DNA of 27,373 bases from a virus, in the IMG/VR virus record IMGVR_UViG_3300037882_001394, positions 1 through 27,373 of that record; one strand, written 5' to 3'. This document shows positions 5,749 through 12,075 of this stretch, piece after piece; positions within the stretch are counted from its first letter, which is position 1; every line of letters begins with the position of its first letter. A model generated the notes under the pieces. That model was not told where the DNA came from. It searched no databases and saw only the letters and a program-made list of their open reading frames with translations. Made by a program: the position numbers and the translations under genes.

Positions 5749-6072
5749 TTACAGGATCTCAATCTTAGGAAGCACGATTCCATTAACGGTTTCCAATCCG
5801 AACTTCCTAAATTTGATATTCAAGGTGGAACCCTTGGCAAGATTCTTGGTTCTGTCTGATAATGGAATGAAGCTGTAATCCTTGGTTCCCTTTGGAGCTA
5901 CTACAGCACCTCTAGGAGTGACCAGAACCACTTCAAATTTAGTTCTGATATCCGCTGGCATGTTATTCGTTGCCAGTTTGGGTGATCTAAGCCCGAATGA
6001 TGATGTGTCTTTTTTGATTTCTCCGTTAGCGATGCTTGAGAGAGCGAGTAGTGTAATAATGATGTATTTCAT
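5749..6072 (-). CDS. secreted protein with signal peptide (107 aa)
   Basis: A clear Sec signal peptide (MKYIIITLLALSSIANG, predicted cleavage after residue 17, no lipobox Cys) is followed by a ~90-residue mature domain rich in beta-type residues, with VEVVLVTPRGAVVAPKGTKDY-like stretches and a C-terminal KIEIL. It is the last gene of the leftward early operon and ends at the bidirectional terminator. A secreted early phage protein may change the lysogen's surface (superinfection exclusion) or act in the periplasm, but I do not recognise the family. Confidence 0.65.
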   Translation of the reverse strand: MKYIIITLLALSSIANGEIKKDTSSFGLRSPKLATNNMPADIRTKFEVVLVTPRGAVVAPKGTKDYSFIPLSDRTKNLAKGSTLNIKFRKFGLETVNGIVLPKIEIL

Positions 6073-6093
6073 ATGCTGTATTATGCGATGGTT

Positions 6094-6357
6094 TTAATTA
6101 AGTCGATTCAATGCGTTATATATTCTCCCTACTGCTTGCTTAATCTCACTACTAGCGTCGGCAACTTCTTCCGGGTTTGAATATACGTCCCATCCGTTAA
6201 ACGATTCACCTTCTATTTTCTGCTGTTCTATAAAAGAATAGGGACCATAACTAAAAATCACACCTCCCCAGAGGTATAATGTTCCATCTCTCTTAGTTCC
6301 ATGCTTCTCTCTATCGTCTGTAAAAACCACCACACTTCTTACTGCTTCTGTATTCAT
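6094..6357 (-). CDS. hypothetical protein (87 aa)
   Basis: Not recognised. It has a beta-rich first half (VRSVVVFTDDREKHG, then TLYLWGGVIFSYGPYSFIEQQ) and an alpha-helical C-terminal part (EEVADASSEIKQAVGRIYNALNRL), so it looks like a small folded alpha/beta protein. Its stop lies 21 bases before the signal-peptide gene. No Shine-Dalgarno sequence. About 120 non-coding bases separate it from the broken gene upstream. Confidence 0.6.
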   Translation of the reverse strand: MNTEAVRSVVVFTDDREKHGTKRDGTLYLWGGVIFSYGPYSFIEQQKIEGESFNGWDVYSNPEEVADASSEIKQAVGRIYNALNRLN

Positions 6358-6476
6358 ATCTGAGGAACATCACCCGTTTTATCGAGTGGTATTCCGTTGG
6401 TCTGTTTATAGAGGGAACCCGCTCTTATCAATTCACCAAGAACCGACTATACTACTATCATTACCAATCAAATTTC

Positions 6477-6621
6477 TTATACCTTATCTGTCTCGTTATT
6501 GTTAAGGTGCCATATTAAATCAAGGAATGCATCGAATCCTTGGTTATTGAGCCTACCCATTAAAACGTCATCTATTAGGCGTTCATGCTCGTTTTTTTTC
6601 TGCTGTTGTTTTTAATTTCAT
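6477..6621 (-). pseudogene. small early gene interrupted at an A8 homopolymer
   Basis: From ATG 6621 the minus strand reads MKLKTTAEKKRA and stops early. Removing one A from the run of eight (complement of 6592-6599) gives 47 residues ending at TAA 6477, with a plausible charged helical C-terminus (EHERLIDDVLMGRLNNQGF...). The spacing, 12 bases after the upstream stop, fits the operon. The extra base is either a real frameshift, a slippage-prone switch, or a sequencing error. Confidence 0.5.
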
Positions 6622-6633
6622 ACTCTTAAATTC

Positions 6634-6813
6634 TTATTCTACCTCCGCCAATTCACCCTCACACACTGGAACCTTCTCCAGTTTAGAAATCGTGAAATCA
6701 TCATTAGACCAGAGAAATATATGTTTGCCCACGGTGATAATGGTATCACCATTTGGTAGATCGATGAATGCATCATCTGATTTTTTGAAGGGATTGCGGA
6801 ATAGTTTTTTCAT
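6634..6813 (-). CDS. hypothetical small protein (59 aa)
   Basis: Starts at ATG 6813 (MKKLFRNPFKK), a basic amphipathic N-terminus followed by a beta-rich region (AFIDLPNGDTIITVGKHIFLW) and an acidic C-terminus. A GTG further upstream (6849) would place the start inside the 36-bp repeated element, so ATG is preferred. It begins 27 bases downstream of that element, which suggests its own promoter or operator inside the operon. Function unknown. Confidence 0.58.
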   Translation of the reverse strand: MKKLFRNPFKKSDDAFIDLPNGDTIITVGKHIFLWSNDDFTISKLEKVPVCEGELAEVE

Positions 6814-6839
6814 AATGTCTATAATATAGTTACCTCTGG

Positions 6840-6875
6840 AGTGTTTCACTTTTCTTGCGTTTTTGGAAAATAGTT
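6840..6875 (-). repeat. 36-bp regulatory repeat, minus-oriented copy
   Basis: The reverse complement of 6840-6875 matches 9162-9197 at 34 of 36 bases. It lies directly upstream of the gene 6813-6634. It contains TTTTCC-AAAAACG-(C/G)AAGAAAA, an imperfect inverted repeat typical of an operator. Confidence 0.75.
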
Positions 6876-7212
6876 AAACTTTTTTCGTTTGGTCATATTT
6901 ACTCTGTGATTCATAAGCTGCATCCTTATCGATCACCCAACAATTTCGACACACATTATATTCCTTTTCTTTAGGGTTATGTGGTAATGAAAAGTGTGTA
7001 ATGGTTTTTATCCTATAACACATATGGCAAAGTCTGTTGGAATCTGGATCTAAACCAGCATCCTTGTATTTCATCTGTGTTTTAGGTTTGAGCGCATATA
7101 CATCATAATCATAAACTTTTTTCATCATTTCGCGATAGATCTTCACGATAGTCTGTTCCACCCTACTCTTATCGATAGGGTTAATGGAATTGTAGTTAAT
7201 TGGTGTTTTCAT
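6874..7212 (-). CDS. small zinc-ribbon protein (112 aa)
   Basis: The C-terminal half has two Cys pairs, C62-x2-C65 (CHMC) and C88-x2-C91 (CRNC, followed by Trp), with a Phe in the spacer. The same layout closes the 261-aa protein encoded just upstream, so the two share a zinc-ribbon module. The N-terminal ~50 residues are basic and helical (RVEQTIVKIYREMMKKV). Its start overlaps the upstream stop in an ATGA, implying translational coupling. Similar Cys-pair modules occur in many small phage proteins and in endonuclease VII-type nucleases, but no nuclease residues are evident. A nucleic-acid-binding accessory role is an inference. Confidence 0.65.
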   Translation of the reverse strand: MKTPINYNSINPIDKSRVEQTIVKIYREMMKKVYDYDVYALKPKTQMKYKDAGLDPDSNRLCHMCYRIKTITHFSLPHNPKEKEYNVCRNCWVIDKDAAYESQSKYDQTKKV

Positions 7213-7994
7213 AAGTTGTTAAAAAATTCGTTTGTTAAGATTCTTGCCAGTTCCTCACATTCATACCAGCACTCAGAACAAACTGGATTTGTTATCTTAT
7301 GCTTTCTGCTAATAGCGAACATGGAGAGCTTGTAGGATACATCACAGCACGGGCAAACCTTATGGTCTTCAATATCCATATGAAGAATCGTTTTATATTC
7401 TTCCCTAAGTTCATCGTCTCCGTTCTTGCGTCTTTCGATCTCTGTAAGCTTCTTAGCATCCTTGGTAGTTCTCTTGAAATCGCAGTATTGATAATCACCA
7501 GAGGAAATCAGGTTATGGTCTATATCGTAATAGAATGAGTGGTTATCGGAATAGTTGAAAGAACATCCCTTCACTTCATCCCTGATGAGCATACCACTTG
7601 CCATTAGAGCCTTGAATACCTCTGTAACCGTTCCTTTGGAATAATCCTTCACATAGTCAGACTGAAGCACTGGAATCGATTTAAAAGCATTCTTAGGCTG
7701 AAACTGTGCCACATAAGAAAGAACCTTCAAAGCGACTTCATAGGCTTTCTTACATTTACCCAGAGTGGTTTCCCTATATTTGATTCTGGAGATTCTCTGT
7801 AAGTTGATTTTCGAGAACTTGTAAGCAGTAACCTTCTTAACCCTTACCTTCTTCTTTGGGTTTCTATTACCCTTCCTTTTTAAAGCTTTATCCCTTGGGG
7901 GTTTCGAACATGGAGAACCGGGGCATGACAGACCCAAACCATCCCCCAAGGGAATAAAAGTGAAATTGTTTATATCTAAAATGTTATCTTGCAT
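7209..7994 (-). CDS. winged-helix plus zinc-ribbon protein, candidate replication or regulatory protein (261 aa)
   Basis: First gene of the leftward early operon. Residues ~20-60 are very basic (KRKGNRNPKKKVRVKKV). Residues ~78-165 look like a winged helix: VLSYVAQFQPKNAFKSIPV, then YSKGTVTEVFKALMASGML as recognition helix, then a beta wing with SFNYSDNHSFYYDID. The C-terminus is a zinc ribbon with C214-x2-C217 and C239-x2-C242. The fold resembles replication-initiator and regulator winged helices. As the genome has no other replication candidate, this is my best guess for an initiator; a transcription regulator is equally possible. It faces the 495-base control region. Confidence 0.6.
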   Translation of the reverse strand: MQDNILDINNFTFIPLGDGLGLSCPGSPCSKPPRDKALKRKGNRNPKKKVRVKKVTAYKFSKINLQRISRIKYRETTLGKCKKAYEVALKVLSYVAQFQPKNAFKSIPVLQSDYVKDYSKGTVTEVFKALMASGMLIRDEVKGCSFNYSDNHSFYYDIDHNLISSGDYQYCDFKRTTKDAKKLTEIERRKNGDDELREEYKTILHMDIEDHKVCPCCDVSYKLSMFAISRKHKITNPVCSECWYECEELARILTNEFFNNL

Positions 7995-8012
7995 ATGTAT
8001 CGGTTTCTACCC

Positions 8013-8038
8013 GGTTCGAATCGGGGATGGCTTTACCA
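8013..8038 (+). other. tRNA 3'-end-like fragment
   Basis: GGTTCGAATC (a canonical T loop with closing pairs), preceded by CCC and followed by GGGG, then ~10 bases and ACCA, looks like a T arm plus 3' acceptor strand. No D or anticodon arm is present upstream, because that DNA codes for the gene at 7994. The acceptor strand does not complement the tRNA-Thr half at 2626. Probably a relic or chance. Confidence 0.3.
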
Positions 8039-8051
8039 CCTGTATTAATTA

Positions 8052-8130
8052 CTCCACAGCGTCCAACTTTTCTAAATTGGCTGATTTGTTTCCATTAAAT
8101 CATGAGAAGATTGGAAGTCAATGGGTGGAG
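8052..8130 (+). ncRNA. candidate structured RNA or origin hairpin (79 nt)
   Basis: Three nested stems: 6 bp CTCCAC/GTGGAG (8052-8057 with 8125-8130); 10 bp with one bulged A (CCAACTTTTC 8063-8072 with 8104-8114); and an apical 6 bp TGATTT/AAATCA (8082-8087 with 8097-8102). It is non-coding and sits in the divergent control region. It could be an antisense or leader RNA, or a replication-origin hairpin. Confidence 0.42.
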
Positions 8131-8319
8131 CACTAGAAAGTTTTGACCGTGCCTAATCTGAGTGCCATTTTGGGTGCTTTTCAGATAATCACTCAGTTAG
8201 ATTCATTCAAATAGCTTCAATGGTTTTTCCGCTGTAAGTCATTCTTCTATAGGGGTTTGCGGCTGTTTTTAGATCGTTCTCGTTAGGCACTATAGATTAT
8301 ACTATATTATAAAGACTTC

Positions 8320-8332
8320 TTATCAGTGATAA
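8320..8332. promoter_or_regulatory. palindromic operator candidate TTATCAGTGATAA
   Basis: A perfect 13-bp palindrome around a central G, just right of AT-rich promoter-like DNA. Its right half with the next bases (GATAATCA) recurs at 8184-8191 and 11517-11524, all three in non-coding DNA. Confidence 0.4.
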
Positions 8333-8489
8333 TCAGTAGTTATAAAGATGGTTCCTTTTGTATTGTCTGAAGTGAAGTCGCTGTCGCTCCTAATTAGAAT
8401 TCTATTACCATTGTTAAGGCTAATTGGCTTCGCCTTATAGGTCCGCGAGCGCGATCATCTAACACTACCAGAAATGGTTAAATACAAAT

Positions 8490-8987
8490 ATGAAAACCAC
8501 CCACTGTATCGATTGCGGTATTATAAGAGATTCAGAATTTCGTGGTAACAGATGCCATCACGATTATAAGCTGTATCAGAATCATTACTATAAGAATAAC
8601 AAGGAAGCAGTTGATAAGAAGAATAAGGAGAACAAAATAAGCAAGAAATCCCTACAACCTCCCAAACCACCCAAGGTTAAGAAGAGCAAAGAGCAACAGA
8701 AGCAAGAGAATAGAGATAGGAACATGAGAAACTTTCATAAGAAACGAGCAAAGAAAGAATCTGTAAGACCACCCGTCAAACGTAATACAGACAGAGAAAT
8801 TTATGTGTCTAATAAAACATGGTCTTATGACCACACCTATTACATGAATCTTGATGCTGTTAAGGATATGCCTATGGAGTGTTTCGAGGCTGAATACTGG
8901 AGAAAGGAAGAACCGAAAAATCAGAAGGATTCATCCTTAGACATTAAAAGGGTCTTACAGAAGGTTCTACACATCCTAAGAGGGTGA
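8490..8987 (+). CDS. basic early protein with N-terminal Cys motif (165 aa)
   Basis: The N-terminus has C6-x2-C9 and C22 followed by HHDY (CIDCGIIRDSEFRGNRCHHDY), resembling the zinc ribbons of the divergent operon but with the last pair written as C-H-H. The middle (~45-100) is an extremely Lys/Arg/Gln-rich, probably coiled or disordered segment (KEQQKQENRDRNMRNF). The C-terminal 60 residues are mixed, with Trp and Tyr. It is the first gene of the rightward early operon and likely binds nucleic acid. Not recognised as a family. It stops at 8987, and another frame stays open after it. Confidence 0.62.
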   Translation: MKTTHCIDCGIIRDSEFRGNRCHHDYKLYQNHYYKNNKEAVDKKNKENKISKKSLQPPKPPKVKKSKEQQKQENRDRNMRNFHKKRAKKESVRPPVKRNTDREIYVSNKTWSYDHTYYMNLDAVKDMPMECFEAEYWRKEEPKNQKDSSLDIKRVLQKVLHILRG

Positions 8988-9201
8988 AATCAAGCCACAG
9001 GATGCCCTAGAATCGATTCTAAGCACCTTAGACAGACATTCCACCCACAAGAACCAGCTCGACCGCTTACAGGCATTCTCTAAAGCGTGGGGAATCAGAC
9101 CGTTTATTCTTGGAAATCGTATGGGAAGCAGTGGCAGGAATCGGGATAATGAAAATAATTCAACTATTTTCCAAAAACGGAAGAAAAGTAAAACACTGTA
9201 A
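8970..9201 (+). pseudogene. open frame without a start, possible gene remnant
   Basis: From 8970 to TAA at 9199-9201 one frame stays open for ~77 codons with protein-like composition (DALESILSTLDRHSTHKNQL, then LQAFSKAWGIRPFILGNR) but has no ATG before 9130. It may be a remnant or a frameshifted tail of the upstream gene, or just chance. It overlaps the 36-bp regulatory repeat. Confidence 0.25.
9162..9197 (+). repeat. 36-bp regulatory repeat, plus-oriented copy
   Basis: 34 of 36 bases match the reverse complement of 6840-6875. It lies 53 bases before the HNH gene start. Just here it is also preceded by GAAAATA pairing with TATTTTC (7-bp inverted repeat). Candidate shared operator. Confidence 0.75.
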
Positions 9202-9211
9202 CCCTAAATAG

Positions 9212-9247
9212 GTAGTGAGGGGATTAAAAAACAATACCTCACACTAC
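9212..9247 (+). promoter_or_regulatory. leader hairpin before the HNH gene
   Basis: GTAGTGAGG (9212-9220) pairs with CCTCAC(AC)TAC (9237-9247) through a two-base bulge. The stem ends three bases before ATG 9251, so it could limit translation of the endonuclease. Confidence 0.45.
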
Positions 9248-9250
9248 TAT

Positions 9251-9841
9251 ATGAACGAAACAACCAAACAAACCAACCTTACCAAGTTCCTTAACACTAC
9301 CAGCACCAACTGGAAGATACTGGAGGAATTTCCTAACTACATCATTACAGAAGATGGAAGAATCTGGAGTCTAGCACGCGGTAGATTTATGCAACCTTAT
9401 ACAGATCCAAAAACAGGATACAGAGGCACTCACGTTTTAAATGCAACAGGTAAATCGTTACCTCGCAGAATACATACCCTTGTAGCTACTGCATTCCTTG
9501 GACCAAGACCAAAGGATAAGAATGTTAATCACATCGACGGAATTAAAACTAATAACAATATATCCAATCTGGAATATGTAACCCAAAAGGAAAATAGTAT
9601 TCATGCCGTGGAAAAAGGTCTTATAAAGACTCTGGATGAACACCCACAAGCCACTAAGAAGAATGAATATGTAGTAGATGCCGTGTTTACCTACCTTATG
9701 ACCAATGACAGTAAGAAGACCATCACAGAGAAATATGGTCTATCATTCCAGTATCTTAATCGAGTGCTGGATGGGAAACTAAGAAAAGAGATTTGGAAAG
9801 ATCCATTTCTAGCACCGTTCAAGCCTGCTAACGTCGAATAA
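9251..9841 (+). CDS. HNH homing endonuclease with NUMOD4-like domain
   Basis: The 196-aa protein has a NUMOD4-type start (WKILEEFPNYIITEDGRIWS, residues 21-40), then an HNH_3-type nuclease: H75 in RRIHTLVATAF and the NHIDG motif (N93, H94, D96) followed by NNNISNLEYVT. A C-terminal region (~150-190, ITEKYGLSFQYLNRVLDGK) looks like a DNA-binding helix-turn-helix. Such free-standing enzymes cut specific sites in related phage genomes and spread by repair. No intron boundaries are evident. I chose ATG 9251 (CTATATG context); an upstream TTG at 9215 would run through the leader hairpin. Confidence 0.85.
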   Translation: MNETTKQTNLTKFLNTTSTNWKILEEFPNYIITEDGRIWSLARGRFMQPYTDPKTGYRGTHVLNATGKSLPRRIHTLVATAFLGPRPKDKNVNHIDGIKTNNNISNLEYVTQKENSIHAVEKGLIKTLDEHPQATKKNEYVVDAVFTYLMTNDSKKTITEKYGLSFQYLNRVLDGKLRKEIWKDPFLAPFKPANVE

Positions 9842-9867
9842 CATACAATATATTTTAACAATCGTAT

Positions 9868-9905
9868 CACGCTCTTATAACTCATTGATTATAAGAGCGT
9901 GTTTT
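9868..9905 (+). terminator. intrinsic terminator after HNH gene
   Basis: A 13-bp perfect stem CACGCTCTTATAA/TTATAAGAGCGTG (9868-9880 with 9889-9901), 8-base loop, then TTTTCGTTTCTAT. The promoter-like element at 9926 follows. Confidence 0.88.
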
Positions 9906-9925
9906 CGTTTCTATATTCGGCCTAA

Positions 9926-9945
9926 ATGACATTCAGAGATTAAAT
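9926..9945 (+). promoter_or_regulatory. promoter-like element (variant) before 9946
   Basis: ATGACA-TTCAGA-GATTAA-AT ends directly at ATG 9946. The 20-base distance and the TGACATT core match the elements at 13831 and 23695. It directly follows a terminator. Confidence 0.45.
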
Positions 9946-10221
9946 ATGTATATGCAGAAGAACTTATTCGACTCCCTCTATACCATTACAGAGGAAATAC
10001 CAGAAGCCAACGTATCGATGGGATATGTCGGAAGTCTTAACCCTTCATGGTTCAGCAATACAGACAGACCACATGAAAGCCCTTTGTGGGTTACTGTGAT
10101 CGATTCCAGCATCAGAACGCATAAGACAGAACAGAAAGCCCTAAATACATACCAAGACGCTTTAAGAGGCATTCTTGAACAAATGGGACAAGATGCAATC
10201 AACGACGAATCCCCTTGGTAA
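9946..10221 (+). CDS. hypothetical protein (91 aa)
   Basis: Not recognised. It is a small soluble protein with NLFDSLYTITEEIPEANVSM, an aromatic PSWF/WVTVID middle and a helical C-terminal half (TEQKALNTYQDALRGILEQMG). First gene after the terminator at 9868. ATG 9946 is chosen over ATG 9952 because it sits 20 bases from the start of the promoter-like element, the spacing seen in the late genes. Confidence 0.6.
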   Translation: MYMQKNLFDSLYTITEEIPEANVSMGYVGSLNPSWFSNTDRPHESPLWVTVIDSSIRTHKTEQKALNTYQDALRGILEQMGQDAINDESPW

Positions 10222-10225
10222 CATT

Positions 10226-10333
10226 ATGAGAGATTACATAGAAACCATCAAAGGTAATTGGCTCGATGCCTGTATATTCGTTTACATGCTGGCACCTCGT
10301 CTATGGGACACAATAACAAGATATACATTATGA
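10226..10333 (+). CDS. 35-residue membrane-associated peptide coupled to lipoprotein
   Basis: A short frame begins at ATG 10226 and ends in a TGA that overlaps the lipoprotein start (ATGA at 10330-10333). The peptide has an amphipathic N-terminus (MRDYIETIKGNW) and a hydrophobic segment (DACIFVYMLAPRLW). The ATGA coupling supports it as a real gene; it may act with the lipoprotein at the inner membrane. Confidence 0.5.
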   Translation: MRDYIETIKGNWLDACIFVYMLAPRLWDTITRYTL

Positions 10334-10593
10334 AAAAACTATTACTTACATTATCCATCATATCCTTGATGCTCTCCAGTTGCGCTCAAACCGTCTTTTA
10401 TCATGATGGGAAACCTGTTGCGAGATTCCAAGGTGATTACCCATCCAGTGACCTTACAATCACTCCAGAGGGTTCTGTGAAGTGGAAAGCGGTTATTAAT
10501 CACAGTAACGCCACCAAAGCACAGACAGAAGCCTTAACCAACTCCACAGCCGCAGTAATAGCCGCATGGAGCACAAAGAACCTTTTAAAGTAA
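10330..10593 (+). CDS. small lipoprotein (87 aa)
   Basis: The N-terminus MKKLLLTLSIISLMLSSC is a lipoprotein signal peptide with lipobox LSSC, so C18 should be lipidated and anchored. The mature part is ~70 residues (FYHDGKPVARFQGDYPSSDL, then a Ser/Thr/Ala-rich helix) ending in NLLK. Start is ATG 10330, matching the signal peptide; an upstream frame extension would destroy it. Phage lipoproteins often block superinfection by receptor masking or DNA-injection exclusion, but this small HDGKPVARFQGD-type family has no function known to me. Confidence 0.72.
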   Translation: MKKLLLTLSIISLMLSSCAQTVFYHDGKPVARFQGDYPSSDLTITPEGSVKWKAVINHSNATKAQTEALTNSTAAVIAAWSTKNLLK

Positions 10594-10599
10594 TACAAT

Positions 10600-10923
10600 A
10601 TGAAAGACGATTACATACACGAAAACGAGATAGAACGCAAAACACCCGCTGACTATCTCATGGAGAAAGAGGAGGATATTACAGCCAATGATTACAGGGA
10701 AGCGGCTTTACTATACACAAGGGTTATGACTCTGGCACTCGATTATATCATCCATTCCAACAATCCCCTTATTGCCAGCTTGGGTGTATCCTATGCAATG
10801 GGAATCAAACCCGATGGACTATCACAGAGAGCATATGCAAAGAAGATAGGATGCAGTTCCGGCACAATCTCAGCACATATCGTGAACTTTAGAAAAATCG
10901 CTAATATAGATATAAAACAATGA
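10600..10923 (+). CDS. helix-turn-helix protein (107 aa)
   Basis: The C-terminal ~35 residues form a HTH (LSQRAYAKKIGCSSGTISAH, about residues 74-93), like the site-recognition part of Xre- or sigma-like proteins and of some small terminases. The N-terminal half is acidic and helical. It overlaps the next gene by ATGA (10920-10923). Its position two genes before the terminase suggests a late-gene regulator or packaging accessory; neither is proven. Confidence 0.6.
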   Translation: MKDDYIHENEIERKTPADYLMEKEEDITANDYREAALLYTRVMTLALDYIIHSNNPLIASLGVSYAMGIKPDGLSQRAYAKKIGCSSGTISAHIVNFRKIANIDIKQ

Positions 10924-11372
10924 ATGACACTGAGAAATCAATAAGAAGAACCATTAAGGACAATCAAGCAAGGATCAGAACCCTTACAGCAAGAACCAAA
11001 GGAAACATAGACGAACTATTGGAACTGGTGAAACTCCAAAACACCTATTTCGATCTATACAGAGAGAATGGCAGTAAGGAAGCATTCCCTAAAGCATTGG
11101 CAGACATGATCAACCTATCATTAGTAAACGCTCAGGATATCATCAAAGACTATAAGTATATCCTCAATCGTAATACACCTGATAAGACATTCCTAGAGAA
11201 GATGGGAGTATTGAAGCTGACACAGAGAAAGGACATTACAAGGAAGCAAGTGCAACCTGTATCCAACCTAATCAAAGCCTCATCATTGGTAGGAGACATT
11301 AGGAACATACTGAAGAATACCAATGATAATGATAAAGCAATCGTAATGAGTTTGTTGGAGGATATCAAGTGA
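10920..11372 (+). CDS. hypothetical helical protein (150 aa)
   Basis: Not recognised. It is highly charged and helical throughout (RTIKDNQARIRTLTARTKGN, then LLELVKLQNTYFDLY), with a conserved-looking C-terminal helix (DNDKAIVMSLLEDIK). It starts in ATGA overlap with the HTH gene, so the two are translationally coupled and may form a complex. It is the last gene before the ~280-base gap upstream of the terminase. Confidence 0.58.
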   Translation: MNDTEKSIRRTIKDNQARIRTLTARTKGNIDELLELVKLQNTYFDLYRENGSKEAFPKALADMINLSLVNAQDIIKDYKYILNRNTPDKTFLEKMGVLKLTQRKDITRKQVQPVSNLIKASSLVGDIRNILKNTNDNDKAIVMSLLEDIK

Positions 11373-11655
11373 TGGGAATGTGTGGTGGATTGTTGCCGAA
11401 TTAATACAGCGAAGCATGTAAGGGATGGGCTGTAATGTGGTTATCATTAGTAATATAGTAGCCGATCCATTCCAAGCGCGAAACTATCACCATTCTCCCC
11501 ACCCCGATTACATACTGATAATCATAAAAAGGTATGAGTAAGACCTAGGCGGGGGGGTATTAGGAGACTTCTAGGAGATTGGTATCATAGATAAGTAGCC
11601 GATCCTTAGCGGAAACGGAATTTTGACAATCCCCGGATCTATAGAGATAAGAGAT
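11373..11655. other. non-coding candidate packaging (cos/pac) region
   Basis: No gene seen. It holds two copies of AGTAGCCGATCC (11457-11468 and 11594-11605), a run of seven G's (about 11551-11557), the shared 8-mer GATAATCA (11517-11524) and the promoter-like element at 11623. DNA just upstream of the small terminase gene is where lambda-type phages carry their terminase-binding and cutting sites. Confidence 0.45.
11623..11642 (+). promoter_or_regulatory. promoter-like element before small terminase
   Basis: TTGACA-ATCCCC-GGATCT followed by ATAGAGATAAGAG. It is 33 bases before ATG 11656, longer than the usual 20-23. The second box is poor here; a shifted ATAAGA at 11648 is an alternative. 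Confidence 0.4.
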
Positions 11656-12075
11656 ATGATAGGACAAGAACCAGTTAAGAAGAATGGCAGACCTAAGAAG
11701 CAGAGGATTACCCTTGATACTTCGATGAGTCCCGAGCAAGCCAAGGAACAAAATGTTATAGCAACTGCTAAGGAGAAGATGTATAAGGCTGAAATCCAAA
11801 GGGTTAAAGCATTAGAGGCTAATAAGTCCGTTATTGATACCAAAGTAGTTTCTGGAATTGTTAATGGAGTTTTCAGCACATTAAAGACCATCCTTTATTC
11901 CGCCACTAATAAGCTTCCCGCTCAACTGGCAGGTAAGGAACATGCTGAGATTAATCGAATCATGTTCGAGTTTATCGATGAATCTTTAAAGAGAATGCAG
12001 GAGGATTTTGATAATAAGTTAAGCAACCTCACAGTCACAGATGAGGATGAAGAGGAGGATATAGAGGATGACTGA
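11656..12075 (+). CDS. terminase small subunit (probable)
   Basis: This 139-aa protein precedes the large terminase and overlaps it by 8 bases. It has a basic N-terminus with the GRPKKQR motif (AT-hook-like), a long helical middle (ATAKEKMYKAEIQRVKALEA, then STLKTILYSATNKLPAQLAG) and a very acidic tail (DEDEEEDIEDD). The small subunit recognises the packaging site and recruits the large subunit. I prefer ATG 11656; a TTG at 11623 would use the TTGACA box itself as start. Assignment rests mainly on position and helix pattern, resembling lambda Nu1-type proteins. Confidence 0.72.
   Translation: MIGQEPVKKNGRPKKQRITLDTSMSPEQAKEQNVIATAKEKMYKAEIQRVKALEANKSVIDTKVVSGIVNGVFSTLKTILYSATNKLPAQLAGKEHAEINRIMFEFIDESLKRMQEDFDNKLSNLTVTDEDEEEDIEDD

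Larger units (their letters stand above)
7995..8489. other. divergent early control region (non-coding)
   Basis: No gene is seen between the divergent starts at 7994 and 8490. Contents, left to right: a tRNA 3'-end-like piece (8013-8038); a three-tier hairpin (8052-8130); TTGACC at 8143-8148; a 7-bp inverted repeat CTGAGTG/CACTCAG (8158-8164 with 8190-8196); an AT-rich stretch with TATACT and TATAAA (about 8300-8312); a 13-bp palindrome TTATCAGTGATAA (8320-8332); and a small stem AAGGC...GCCTT near 8418-8438. This is where lysis-lysogeny control or a replication origin would be expected. Confidence 0.55.

Noticed and set aside
11623-11655. TTG 11623 as start of the small terminase
   Set aside because: The TTG is the first three bases of the TTGACA element seen before other late genes; ATG 11656 gives a normal N-terminus.
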